Origin: Candidatus Bipolaricaulota bacterium
GTDB lineage: Bacteria; Bipolaricaulota; Bipolaricaulia; RBG-16-55-9; DRXL01
NCBI GenBank assembly: GCA_026414955.1
Contig: JAOAIA010000049.1
Location: 1 to 10,222 of the forward strand
Reading direction: 5' to 3'
Length of the DNA: 10,222 nucleotides
Shown piece after piece: positions 1-5,391 of the stretch (positions are counted from its first letter, which is position 1; each line of letters opens with the position of its first letter). The translations under genes were made by a program, and so were the position numbers. The notes below the pieces were generated by a model, which was given only the letters and a program-made list of their open reading frames with translations, did not search any database and was not told where the DNA came from.

Positions 1-487
1 CCCGCGTCTGCACTGCCCACTCTTCGTACCGATCTTCCGCAAGATACTCCCCACGATAGAGGGCTATAGCCTGCTCAAAAGACGCTCTCGCTTCGTCGAA
101 ATCCCCTGCACGGTGGGCACGCCGCCCACGCTCCTCACATCGAGAAAATTCTTCTGTGTCTATCCAGCAGTCGCTCTCAGCACGGAACACATAGCCCCCA
201 CGCTCTGTCCAAATGTAGCGCGAGCGCTCCCCACGCCCCAGAGACGGCTCCAAAATCTTGCGCAATTCCGCAACACGACTGCGCAGATTCGACGCGGCGC
301 TGCGCAGGTCCAACTCCTCACCGGGCCATAAGTACTCGATCAGCTCGTCGGCAGAGAAGACCCGCCCGCGCTCCCCAGCGAGAATCTTTAAGAGTGCTTG
401 CGTCTTGGCGTTCTTCCACGTCTCTGGCGCAAGAGACTGCCCGTCACGCTCGACGGAGAACCGCCCCAAGAGAGAGATTTTTATCAT
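1..487 (-). CDS. BTAD/SARP-type transcriptional regulator (C-terminus beyond window)
   Basis: The open frame runs from ATG at 487 off the left edge, leaving 162 visible residues. It begins MIKISLLGRFSVERDG, typical of SARP/BTAD-family activators. Residues about 20-102 fit an OmpR-type winged helix: AKTQALLKIL, then the DELIEYLWPG segment, the recognition-helix region SAASNLRSRVAELRKIL, and the wing strand ending ERGGYVFR. From about residue 108 a bacterial transcriptional activation domain (BTAD, TPR-like) starts (WIDTEEFSRCEERGRRA, then AGDFDEARASFEQAIALYRGEYL). The family binds direct repeats near promoters; full proteins may also carry ATPase or TPR domains, which would lie outside the window. 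The start is supported by AAGGTGAGG just upstream and by the conserved N-terminal strand. The next gene upstream (613-1977) has the same strand, but a promoter between them suggests independent expression. Target genes are unknown. Confidence 0.85.
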   Translation of the reverse strand, partial: MIKISLLGRFSVERDGQSLAPETWKNAKTQALLKILAGERGRVFSADELIEYLWPGEELDLRSAASNLRSRVAELRKILEPSLGRGERSRYIWTERGGYVFRAESDCWIDTEEFSRCEERGRRAHRAGDFDEARASFEQAIALYRGEYLAEDRYEEWAVQTR

Positions 488-489
488 CG

Positions 490-578
490 CCCTCACCTTC
501 AGCCCCTCTCTCCACCCTCACCCTCGGTGCAGTAGGGGCGACCGGCCGTTCACCCCTACTCCGGGAGAGGGGTGAGGG
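490..578. repeat. Nested palindromic element in the BTAD regulator leader
   Basis: An outer inverted repeat pairs CCCTCACC (490-497) with GGTGAGGG (571-578), continued by CCTCTC (505-510) with GAGAGG (565-570). A second copy of CCCTCACC at 515-522 could pair with the same partner. Nested inside is a 30-bp palindrome at 531-560 with AGTAGGGG/CCCCTACT ends and a GACCGGCCGTTC core (13 of 15 positions pair). The 490-497 arm holds the ribosome binding site of the downstream regulator, so folding could affect its translation; that effect is inference. Confidence 0.6.
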
Positions 579-579
579 G

Positions 580-608
580 ATTATAGCTGCACTCGTCTCC
601 CCAGACAA
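580..608 (-). promoter_or_regulatory. Sigma70-type promoter for the BTAD regulator
   Basis: On the minus strand a perfect TATAAT (585-580) is preceded, after a 17-bp spacer, by TTGTCT (608-603; 4 of 6 matches to TTGACA). Transcription would start near 573 and give a leader of about 85 nt, nearly all of it the palindromic element at 490-578. The site lies just downstream of the stop codon of the SelD-like gene. Confidence 0.6.
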
Positions 609-612
609 GCCC

Positions 613-1977
613 CTAGATGACCCTGCCGATCACATGCGGCTCATACCCCAGGCTCGCTAGATCCGATCCAAATCGCTCGATCACCCTGGGAGTCGCGATC
701 ACAAAGATCGCCCCGTTCGTTCCCATCGTGCCGTCACGCAGCACCCCATTTCGACGCGCCCGCTCCACCAGATCCTCAAACAGAAATGGGATTCTCTCGA
801 GCTTGACGGACACGCCCAGCTCACGCACCACCCCCAGCCCCGCTCCCGATAGATCCCCGGAGATTTTTATATGTCTTTGGGGATCGAACGGCTCCCCCAG
901 CACAGGAGAGTACTGAGAGACCAGACGGCCCACAGCGCGATTGGGCCGCGCCATGATCTCTAACGCCTGCTCCTTCGCACGGAAGAGGCGATCACGCCCG
1001 TCTGCTCCCAAGACAAGGCTTTCTACATAGAGATTGATCGGGGCCAGCTCCCCCAGCGCCCGGTGGACGAGCATCTGATCGCCGGGGCGAATCTCGTCAG
1101 AGAAGACCGGCGGCCGATGGTCGGACCGCGCTGTGACCGTGGCGCCCAGCAGCAGAGTCTGTACAGGCAGCGGCGCTTGAGGAACGAGCGTATACCCGTA
1201 GAGCGCGCAGAACTCTTGGATGTTCTGATGGATCTGCTGAAGCAGCCCGTCGGTCGGCGCAGCGATGGCCGGGAAGATTTGTATATCTTCTACAGCTCCC
1301 AGGGCGAAGAGATCGTTGAGGGCATTGGCGAGGGCGGCTGCGGTCTGGCGGAAGTCTGCGGGGTCGAGGGTGAGATCAATCAGTTGGATCGTGTCGTGAT
1401 TGGAGATGAGCAAGCTTCTCTTGACGTTCATCTTCGTCGAGCCGGTGAAGGCGTGCCAGCTGGTGCTACCGGCTTCGACAAAATCGAAGAGCACGAACTG
1501 GTGCTCCGGGGAGTCGGCTACGATCGTATGCCCCTTGCCCACGGTGAACTGCAAGCCCGCGTCGGCAAGCTCTTGATAGACGCTCAGCCAATACTGCGCG
1601 AGGCTCTGGGCTGTGGGACGATAGACACTGGTGAGGGTGAGGGCGGTGTGAATCGCGGAGGGCACGGAAGAGCCACGGAAGGCGCGGGCAGGTTCTGAAC
1701 CTGCCCCTACACCCGCGCGATTCCGCGCCCCCTGCGATTCTGATTCTAATCGAACCCAGAGCCGATGGAGAGTGGGAGACCCGGCCCAAGGCGCGATATC
1801 GGCTTCTTGCCGAGGGGCGAGAGCAATGCCCCATTGGGCGAGCTGAGGCCGAATCTGCTCCAGCGCGGGGTAGACGACCGACCCTAGGTCGGCTTTGACC
1901 GAGCACCCGCACGCCAGCCGATAGGGGTCGAGGCCCAGCTCTCTGAAGTTTCGCTCGATCTCATCCCACGGAGCCAT
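613..1977 (-). CDS. SelD-related / AIR-synthase-like protein with in-frame repeat insertion
   Basis: The 454-residue product resembles the PurM/SelD ATP-binding superfamily. Near the N-terminus DPYRLACGCSVKADLGSVV parallels the Cys-Gly-Cys motif of selenophosphate synthetase, with C23 and C25; the Lys that directly follows the second Cys in classical SelD is displaced here (K28). The middle, GSTSWHAFTGSTKMNVKRSL and the following IQLIDLTLDPADF, resembles the dimer-core half. The C-terminal part (about 370-454) carries ISGDLSGAGLGVVREL, like the AIR-synthase C-terminal domain, and ends with a strand similar to family C-termini. SelD-like proteins linked to sulfur rather than selenium metabolism are known; which applies here is open. 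Residues about 79-111 are encoded by a palindromic repeat (1650-1740) and probably do not belong to the fold. No Shine-Dalgarno precedes the ATG at 1977; a TATAAT sits 6 nt upstream, suggesting a leaderless mRNA. Confidence 0.6.
   Translation of the reverse strand: MAPWDEIERNFRELGLDPYRLACGCSVKADLGSVVYPALEQIRPQLAQWGIALAPRQEADIAPWAGSPTLHRLWVRLESESQGARNRAGVGAGSEPARAFRGSSVPSAIHTALTLTSVYRPTAQSLAQYWLSVYQELADAGLQFTVGKGHTIVADSPEHQFVLFDFVEAGSTSWHAFTGSTKMNVKRSLLISNHDTIQLIDLTLDPADFRQTAAALANALNDLFALGAVEDIQIFPAIAAPTDGLLQQIHQNIQEFCALYGYTLVPQAPLPVQTLLLGATVTARSDHRPPVFSDEIRPGDQMLVHRALGELAPINLYVESLVLGADGRDRLFRAKEQALEIMARPNRAVGRLVSQYSPVLGEPFDPQRHIKISGDLSGAGLGVVRELGVSVKLERIPFLFEDLVERARRNGVLRDGTMGTNGAIFVIATPRVIERFGSDLASLGYEPHVIGRVI
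1650..1723. repeat. GAATC-ended palindromic element (copy C), inside a coding region
   Basis: The element starts GAATCGCGGAGGGCACGG and ends CCGCGCGATTC; a second GCGATTC lies at 1734-1740. It shares its ends with the intergenic copies at 2451-2534 and 3052-3125. Inside it a 21-bp palindrome at 1686-1706 has 10-bp perfect arms (GGGCAGGTTC and GAACCTGCCC) around one base and is followed by CCTAC, recalling the GTAGGGGC palindrome family. The whole copy is open in the frame of the SelD-like gene, where it adds roughly 30 residues rich in Ala, Gly, Arg and Ser. Confidence 0.7.
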
Positions 1978-2084
1978 CGCGGTATTATAAGCGCAAAGTG
2001 GGCACTTTGCACCCGCTTTGCACGGGGCTGCTAGACTTCAGCCGTCAAACGACATCACTCACAAACCAAAGGAGGCGATCAGAG
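1978..2084. promoter_or_regulatory. Divergent promoter region with GCAAAG/CTTTGC boxes
   Basis: This short spacer separates the SelD-like gene (minus) from the small exported protein (plus). It holds a minus-strand TATAAT (1989-1984) and an inverted repeat GCAAAGTG (1993-2000) / CACTTTGC (2003-2010) with a 2-base centre. A further CTTTGCAC at 2016-2023 repeats the one at 2005-2012 at an 11-bp step, one helical turn. This looks like an operator overlapping the minus-strand promoter. No convincing plus-strand promoter was found; TAGACT at 2032-2037 is a weak candidate. Confidence 0.4.
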
Positions 2085-2435
2085 ATGTTCAACAGAGTGA
2101 AGGTCGTGCGGACGGTCGTGGCGGTTCTGGCCCTTGGAGTTTTGGGGACGGTGATGGTGGGGACGGCGCAACAGACCAACCCCGCGGACGTGGCGAGCGC
2201 GATGGTGGCGTACTTTAAGATCGGCAACCGGCCTGCGAGCATCACTGCTGCGGAGATCGAGCAGCGTATTGCGTACTTCCCGGACTTTGGAGAGGGGACG
2301 GTCGAGGCGCTCAAGAAAGCTGCGCCCATCGAGACCGTGAGCAAATTAGTCAACCTCAAGAACAGCCGGGGGAGGAATCTGCTGTCGCAGAAGCAGATTA
2401 TCTTGCTCTTGACGTTCTATAACCTGAAGCCGTAG
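2085..2435 (+). CDS. Small exported protein of unknown function
   Basis: The 116-residue product has a clear signal peptide: positive MFNRVKVVR, a hydrophobic core VVAVLALGVLGTVMV, then GTA before QQ, so cleavage after residue 28 is likely and would leave an 88-residue mature protein. The mature part looks helical. It includes AAEIEQRIAYFPDFGEGTVEAL, a basic patch LKNSRGRNLLSQKQ, and a hydrophobic end IILLLTFYNLKP. I recognise no family. The ATG at 2085 is preferred over an in-frame ATG at 1998, because AAAGGAGG (2068-2075) lies 9 nt upstream and the signal peptide starts exactly there. The gene is divergent from the SelD-like gene and convergent with the carbonic-anhydrase-like gene. Function is not assignable; a periplasmic or envelope role is inferred only from the export signal. 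Confidence 0.75.
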   Translation: MFNRVKVVRTVVAVLALGVLGTVMVGTAQQTNPADVASAMVAYFKIGNRPASITAAEIEQRIAYFPDFGEGTVEALKKAAPIETVSKLVNLKNSRGRNLLSQKQIILLLTFYNLKP

Positions 2436-2450
2436 GCCGGGCCGAGGTGT

Positions 2451-2534
2451 GAATCACGGAAGGCACGGAGCAGCACAGATTACACGGGCTGATACCCGTG
2501 CCTTCCGTGTTTTCTTCTGTGCTTTCCGCGATTC
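2451..2534. repeat. GAATC-ended palindromic element (copy A); possible bidirectional terminator
   Basis: The copy begins GAATCACGGAAGGCACGG and ends CCGCGATTC. A 14-bp perfect inverted repeat joins 2455-2468 with 2496-2509 (CACGGAAGGCACGG and complement), and an inner hairpin CACGGG (2483-2488) / CCCGTG (2495-2500) sits between them. It lies between the convergent ends of the plus gene (2435) and the minus carbonic-anhydrase-like gene; its last two bases are part of the latter's TGA stop codon. A terminator role is plausible from position, but there is no strong T-tract. Confidence 0.7.
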
Positions 2535-3021
2535 AAGCTTCTCTCACAAAGCGCACTTTCTCGTCAGGGCTCTTCTCCGCGTAATACGCTTCCACCGAGA
2601 TCGGCAGCCCCAGATTGCGCAATGCCTGCACGATCTCACGAAGATCTTCGCGCTGGCGGTCTTTCAATGATCTTCCCACGCCGAACCTCTGTAAGACCTG
2701 GGGGATGAAGCGATCATCGCTGTACCAGGCGCAATCTTCATGCGAGATCGCGATCACCCTCTTGAGTCTATGGCGCTCCACTAAGAACTTCACCCAGCGC
2801 TGCCCCGCCCAGGCGAACTTGGGCAGATACTCCGTCAAGAGCAAAAACTGCGGCCCGCCAGGCACGGCCAATAGATCATACCGTCCCGGCTCAAGCCCTA
2901 CGTGTTTTTCGAGAAACTCTTGGGTGTAAGGCAAAAAGACGTGGCTCGAGCAGCAGATCACCAAGACGGTGCTCTCGTGCTCAGCGAGCGGCCTCTCTGA
3001 GATATAGGCGGGTTCCGGCAT
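2533..3021 (-). CDS. Beta-carbonic-anhydrase-like protein, degenerate active site
   Basis: The 162-residue product resembles the beta-carbonic anhydrase fold in layout. A strand TVLVICCSSHVF ends in a Cys (C24) at the first zinc-ligand position. RYDLLAVPGG (47-56) matches the segment that follows in the family, and VIAISHEDCAWY (89-100) gives H94-x-x-C97, the other two ligands. In active enzymes the first motif is Cys-x-Asp-x-Arg; here it reads C24-S-S-H-V, so the conserved Asp/Arg pair is missing. The protein may therefore bind zinc without normal CO2 hydration activity, or act on something else. The start at 3021 follows GAAGGAG with a 5-nt gap. It lies downstream of the flotillin gene on the same strand, separated by a palindromic element. 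The family call rests on motif pattern only. Confidence 0.5.
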   Translation of the reverse strand: MPEPAYISERPLAEHESTVLVICCSSHVFLPYTQEFLEKHVGLEPGRYDLLAVPGGPQFLLLTEYLPKFAWAGQRWVKFLVERHRLKRVIAISHEDCAWYSDDRFIPQVLQRFGVGRSLKDRQREDLREIVQALRNLGLPISVEAYYAEKSPDEKVRFVREA

Positions 3022-3051
3022 ACGTGCTCCTTCTGTTTCTGCGTGAGTTTT

Positions 3052-3125
3052 GAATCACGGAAGGCACAGGAGACGGCAAGATTTGTTCTGTGCTCTCCGT
3101 GGCGTTTCCGCGCTTTCCGTGATTC
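3052..3125. repeat. GAATC-ended palindromic element (copy B)
   Basis: It starts GAATCACGGAAGGCAC and ends GCTTTCCGTGATTC; the outer 11 bp (3052-3062) form a perfect inverted repeat with 3115-3125. It fills most of the gap between the flotillin stop and the carbonic-anhydrase-like start, and the TGA stop of the flotillin gene (3126-3124) is formed by its edge. It is closely similar at both ends to copies A (2451-2534) and C (1650-1723). Confidence 0.7.
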
Positions 3126-4692
3126 ACGCTTTGCCCTTCTTCTCTTTCTCCTCTTCGGACTTGATCCCGATCTTGCCCAGCAGCCCGCTGATGTCAATCC
3201 CCACGGCCTGGGCGGCTTGCATCAAGTTGAACATCGTCGTGGGGACGGTGTTGGCCAGACGGCTGAGCGTGTTGGCCCCATCGGGGGAGCCGCTGTCGAG
3301 CATCACTAATTTGTCTATATTGCCCAACGGCGCCGCCACAGCTCCGGCGACCGGCGCGAAGGCTTTAATGACATCGGGGAGCCTCTCCAAGATGAGCATC
3401 GTCTTGGCGGACTCATCGAGCTTGGCGAACGCTTCAGCTTTCTTGAGCGCGCCTTCGGCTTCGGCCAAGAGCTTCGCTTTGACACCCTCGGCCTCGGCGA
3501 GGAGCTTCGCTTTCGTCCCATCGGCTTCGGCCAAGAGCTTCGCTTTCGTCCCCTCGGCCTCGGCTAAGAGTTTGGCGCGCATGGCGTCGGCCTCGCCGAT
3601 GCCCTCCAGGGCTAATCTCTGTTTCTCCGCGTCGGCGATGACGATAATCGCTGTCTTGCGCCCTTCGGCTTCGAGGATCTCTTTCTGTTTGGTGGCTTCG
3701 GCTTGCAAGATAGTCTGCTGGCGTTGCGCTTCCGCGGGCTTGATCACTTCGGCTAGAAGTTGGCGCTCTCGCCGGATCGCCTCGGCCTCGGCGACTTCCG
3801 TCTGCTTCTTGGTGCGAACGAGTTCAACCTGCACTTCTTGCTCGACGACCTGCTGGCGTGCTACGGCTTCGGCCAAGGGGCCGGCTTGGCGCGCTTTGGC
3901 TTGTTGGGCTTGGACTTCGGCTTCAAACTGGGCTTTCTTCACATCGCGCTCCTTCTCAGCTTGCGCGATGAGGGCTAGATTCTCGTTCTCGCGCTCCTTG
4001 GCCTCACGGATCGCCGTGCTGGACTTAATGATCGCCTCGCGCTCGGCCTCGGCCTCGCCGATGCGGGCATCGCGCTTGACTTCAGCCGTGCGTTTCTTGC
4101 CCAGGGCTTCGATATACCCCTCAGCGTCCCAGATCTTTTGAATCGTCAAGACGTCTACCCCAAGGCCGATCTTGGCCAAGTCGGCCGCGGCTTCGGTGAG
4201 GACTTCTTGGTTGAATTTTGCCCGATCCCGCACGATCTCTTCGACTGTCAAGCGCCCAATAATGGAGCGCAGGTGGCCCTCTAAGTTCTTATAGGCGATC
4301 TGTTTGACGTCCTCCAAGCTGCGCCCTAAGAATCTCTCTGCGGCAGCGATCAGAGATTGTTCGTCGTTGCGGATCTTGACGTTGGCCACGGCTTGAGCAC
4401 TCACTAAGACCCCGTCTTTGTTGGGCATGTCTCGCACTTCGAGATCAATGGGGAAGATCGTCAAGTCTAAGTACGTGACGTTCTCGATGACGGGCCACTT
4501 GAGGGCTGCACCCCCAGTGACCAAGCGAAACCCGATGATCTTGCCGTCGGGGGTGCGGTGCTTGCGCCCGTAGAAGACCGCCACTTTATTCGGGGGCACT
4601 TTGATGTAGTTGCGCACCGCGGTCATGACGACGACCAGCACGATCAACGCCACAAGCACGAGCAAGAACGGCAATGTCGTGAACCCGAACAT
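3124..4692 (-). CDS. floT: Flotillin-family (SPFH domain) membrane scaffold protein
   Basis: The 522-residue product is a bacterial flotillin, a scaffold of membrane microdomains that oligomerises at the inner face of the membrane. An N-terminal membrane anchor (residues about 6-26, LPFLLVLVALIVLVVVM) is followed by the SPFH/PHB domain (about 30-200; IKVPPNKVAVFYGRKHR near its start, TIFPIDLEVRDMPNKDGV in the middle, IWDAEGYIEALG at its end). A long Ala/Glu/Lys-rich coiled coil spans about 200-435, and a C-terminal domain with hydrophobic and Gly-rich stretches ends in the charged tail KSEEEKEKKGKA. Four 11-residue repeats of the AKLLAEAEGTK type lie at 373-416. Length fits the family. ATG 4692 follows AAGGAGG at a good distance. 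The gene starts 15 bp after nfeD and is surely co-transcribed with it, as in the YuaF-YuaG pair of Bacillus. The symbol is by family; FloT versus YqiK-type naming is not settled here. Confidence 0.92.
   Translation of the reverse strand: MFGFTTLPFLLVLVALIVLVVVMTAVRNYIKVPPNKVAVFYGRKHRTPDGKIIGFRLVTGGAALKWPVIENVTYLDLTIFPIDLEVRDMPNKDGVLVSAQAVANVKIRNDEQSLIAAAERFLGRSLEDVKQIAYKNLEGHLRSIIGRLTVEEIVRDRAKFNQEVLTEAAADLAKIGLGVDVLTIQKIWDAEGYIEALGKKRTAEVKRDARIGEAEAEREAIIKSSTAIREAKERENENLALIAQAEKERDVKKAQFEAEVQAQQAKARQAGPLAEAVARQQVVEQEVQVELVRTKKQTEVAEAEAIRRERQLLAEVIKPAEAQRQQTILQAEATKQKEILEAEGRKTAIIVIADAEKQRLALEGIGEADAMRAKLLAEAEGTKAKLLAEADGTKAKLLAEAEGVKAKLLAEAEGALKKAEAFAKLDESAKTMLILERLPDVIKAFAPVAGAVAAPLGNIDKLVMLDSGSPDGANTLSRLANTVPTTMFNLMQAAQAVGIDISGLLGKIGIKSEEEKEKKGKA
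3445..3576 (-). repeat. Four tandem 33-bp repeats in the flotillin coiled coil
   Basis: Four in-frame 33-bp units encode AKLLAEAEGTK, AKLLAEADGTK, AKLLAEAEGVK and AKLLAEAEGAL (residues 373-416). The 11-residue step is a hendecad, compatible with a continuous slightly right-handed coiled coil. The DNA units differ mostly at third positions, so they are not freshly duplicated. Confidence 0.85.
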
Positions 4693-4707
4693 AGCAGCTC
4701 CTCCTTC

Positions 4708-5217
4708 TTAGCTAATTTGTTCGACGATGACGACGTCCCCCTGCACGTCCGTAATCTTGACGATGGCTCCTTCAGGGATCGCCTGGCGATTCTTAGAGCG
4801 TGCCAAACGCCGGGTGAGCTGGGCCTTGACAGTGCAGCTCACTTCCCCCAAGCCCTCCGCGGGAACGGCTACCGTGACCCGCCCGGTCAGCCCGATCAAG
4901 TCTTTGCTCTCGATGAGCGAGCTGGCCTCTTGTGAACGAACTAAATGCATGGCGAAGATATAGATGCCGCTCATGGCGACCCCGGCGAGCACGCCCCACA
5001 GCGAGCTGAGCATCGCCGAGAGATTATAATATCGGGCGATGGCCCCCACAGTCCCGAACGCCGTCAGAAAGACAGCTATAGAGCGTAAGCTCAAGAAATG
5101 CGGCCCACCGCCCTCGACCTCCGGCGCAGCTTCGATATCGTCACCAAAGACCCCGAAGAACGCCGAGATCAGCAAGAGTATCAGCCCGATCACCGCAAGA
5201 ATGATGAAGACTGTCAT
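4708..5217 (-). CDS. nfeD: NfeD-family membrane protein, flotillin partner
   Basis: The 169-residue product has the short NfeD layout: three likely membrane helices (about 2-24, 46-63, 66-93), then a soluble C-terminal OB-fold (about 105-169). The latter includes LIGLTGRVTVAVPAEGLGEV, the variable loop TRRLARSKNRQ, IPEGAIVKITDVQGDVVIV and a final acidic/hydrophobic end. NfeD proteins of this class accompany flotillins and probably help to place or stabilise them. The long form's ClpP-like serine protease domain is absent. The flotillin gene follows after 15 bp. ATG 5217 is chosen because it begins the first membrane helix; no good Shine-Dalgarno precedes it, and a hairpin (5225-5244) ends 7 nt upstream, so translation initiation may be unusual or regulated. 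Confidence 0.88.
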   Translation of the reverse strand: MTVFIILAVIGLILLLISAFFGVFGDDIEAAPEVEGGGPHFLSLRSIAVFLTAFGTVGAIARYYNLSAMLSSLWGVLAGVAMSGIYIFAMHLVRSQEASSLIESKDLIGLTGRVTVAVPAEGLGEVSCTVKAQLTRRLARSKNRQAIPEGAIVKITDVQGDVVIVEQIS

Positions 5218-5224
5218 CTTTCAG

Positions 5225-5329
5225 CCGATGACTGAAGTCACCGGCTCAGCAGGTGGAAGCGTGCTCAAGCACGCTCAGCCCCCCTTCAGTGGGCTTCCAT
5301 CTGCTAAGCCGGATGCTTCAGCATCCGGC
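5225..5329 (-). promoter_or_regulatory. Structured nfeD-flotillin leader with alternative hairpins
   Basis: Four hairpins with 4-base loops lie in a row: 5225-5244 (stem with one A-C mismatch that becomes U-G in minus-strand RNA), 5258-5275 (7-bp stem), 5277-5295 (imperfect) and 5308-5329 (perfect 9-bp stem). The loops read TGAA, TCAA, TTCA and TTCA on the plus strand, each between a C and a G. A long stem pairing 5241-5260 with 5293-5312 (18 of 20 positions) overlaps all four and would compete with them. The segment follows a candidate promoter and precedes nfeD. It could be a regulatory leader, a dispersed palindromic repeat, or both. Confidence 0.5.
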
Positions 5330-5331
5330 AT
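5275..5331 (-). CDS. Possible 18-residue leader peptide upstream of nfeD
   Basis: An ATG at 5331 preceded by GGAGGA (5340-5335) opens an 18-codon frame, MPDAEASGLADGSPLKGG, ending in TGA at 5277-5275. It runs through the 3'-most two of the four plus-strand hairpins and ends 57 bp before the nfeD start. The ribosome binding site is better than that of nfeD itself. The peptide has no recognised family and no run of a single amino acid as in classical attenuators. It may simply be a chance frame in a repeat; support is the ribosome binding site and position only. Confidence 0.3.
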   Translation of the reverse strand: MPDAEASGLADGSPLKGG

Positions 5332-5347
5332 CTCTCCTCCGTGAATT

Positions 5348-5375
5348 ATTGTACAGCTTCTTCCACAACTTTCGA
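5348..5375 (-). promoter_or_regulatory. Candidate promoter for nfeD-flotillin
   Basis: On the minus strand TCGAAA (5375-5370, 4 of 6 to TTGACA) and TACAAT (5353-5348, 5 of 6 to TATAAT) are separated by 16 bp. Transcription would start near 5341, right at the ribosome binding site of the 18-codon frame, giving a leader of about 125 nt before nfeD. Confidence 0.4.
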
Positions 5376-5391
5376 TACATCATGAGCGCCT

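Noticed and set aside
1063..1698. 211-codon plus-strand frame
   Set aside because: Antisense of the SelD-like gene with no recognisable domain and no clear ribosome binding site.
1998..2084. Upstream ATG 1998 for the small exported protein
   Set aside because: No ribosome binding site, and it would bury the signal peptide; ATG 2085 has AAAGGAGG at a proper distance.
3050..4141. 363-codon plus-strand frame rich in Ser and Ala
   Set aside because: It is the antisense shadow of the Ala/Glu/Lys-rich flotillin coiled coil; the Ser-Ala repeats mirror the hendecads.
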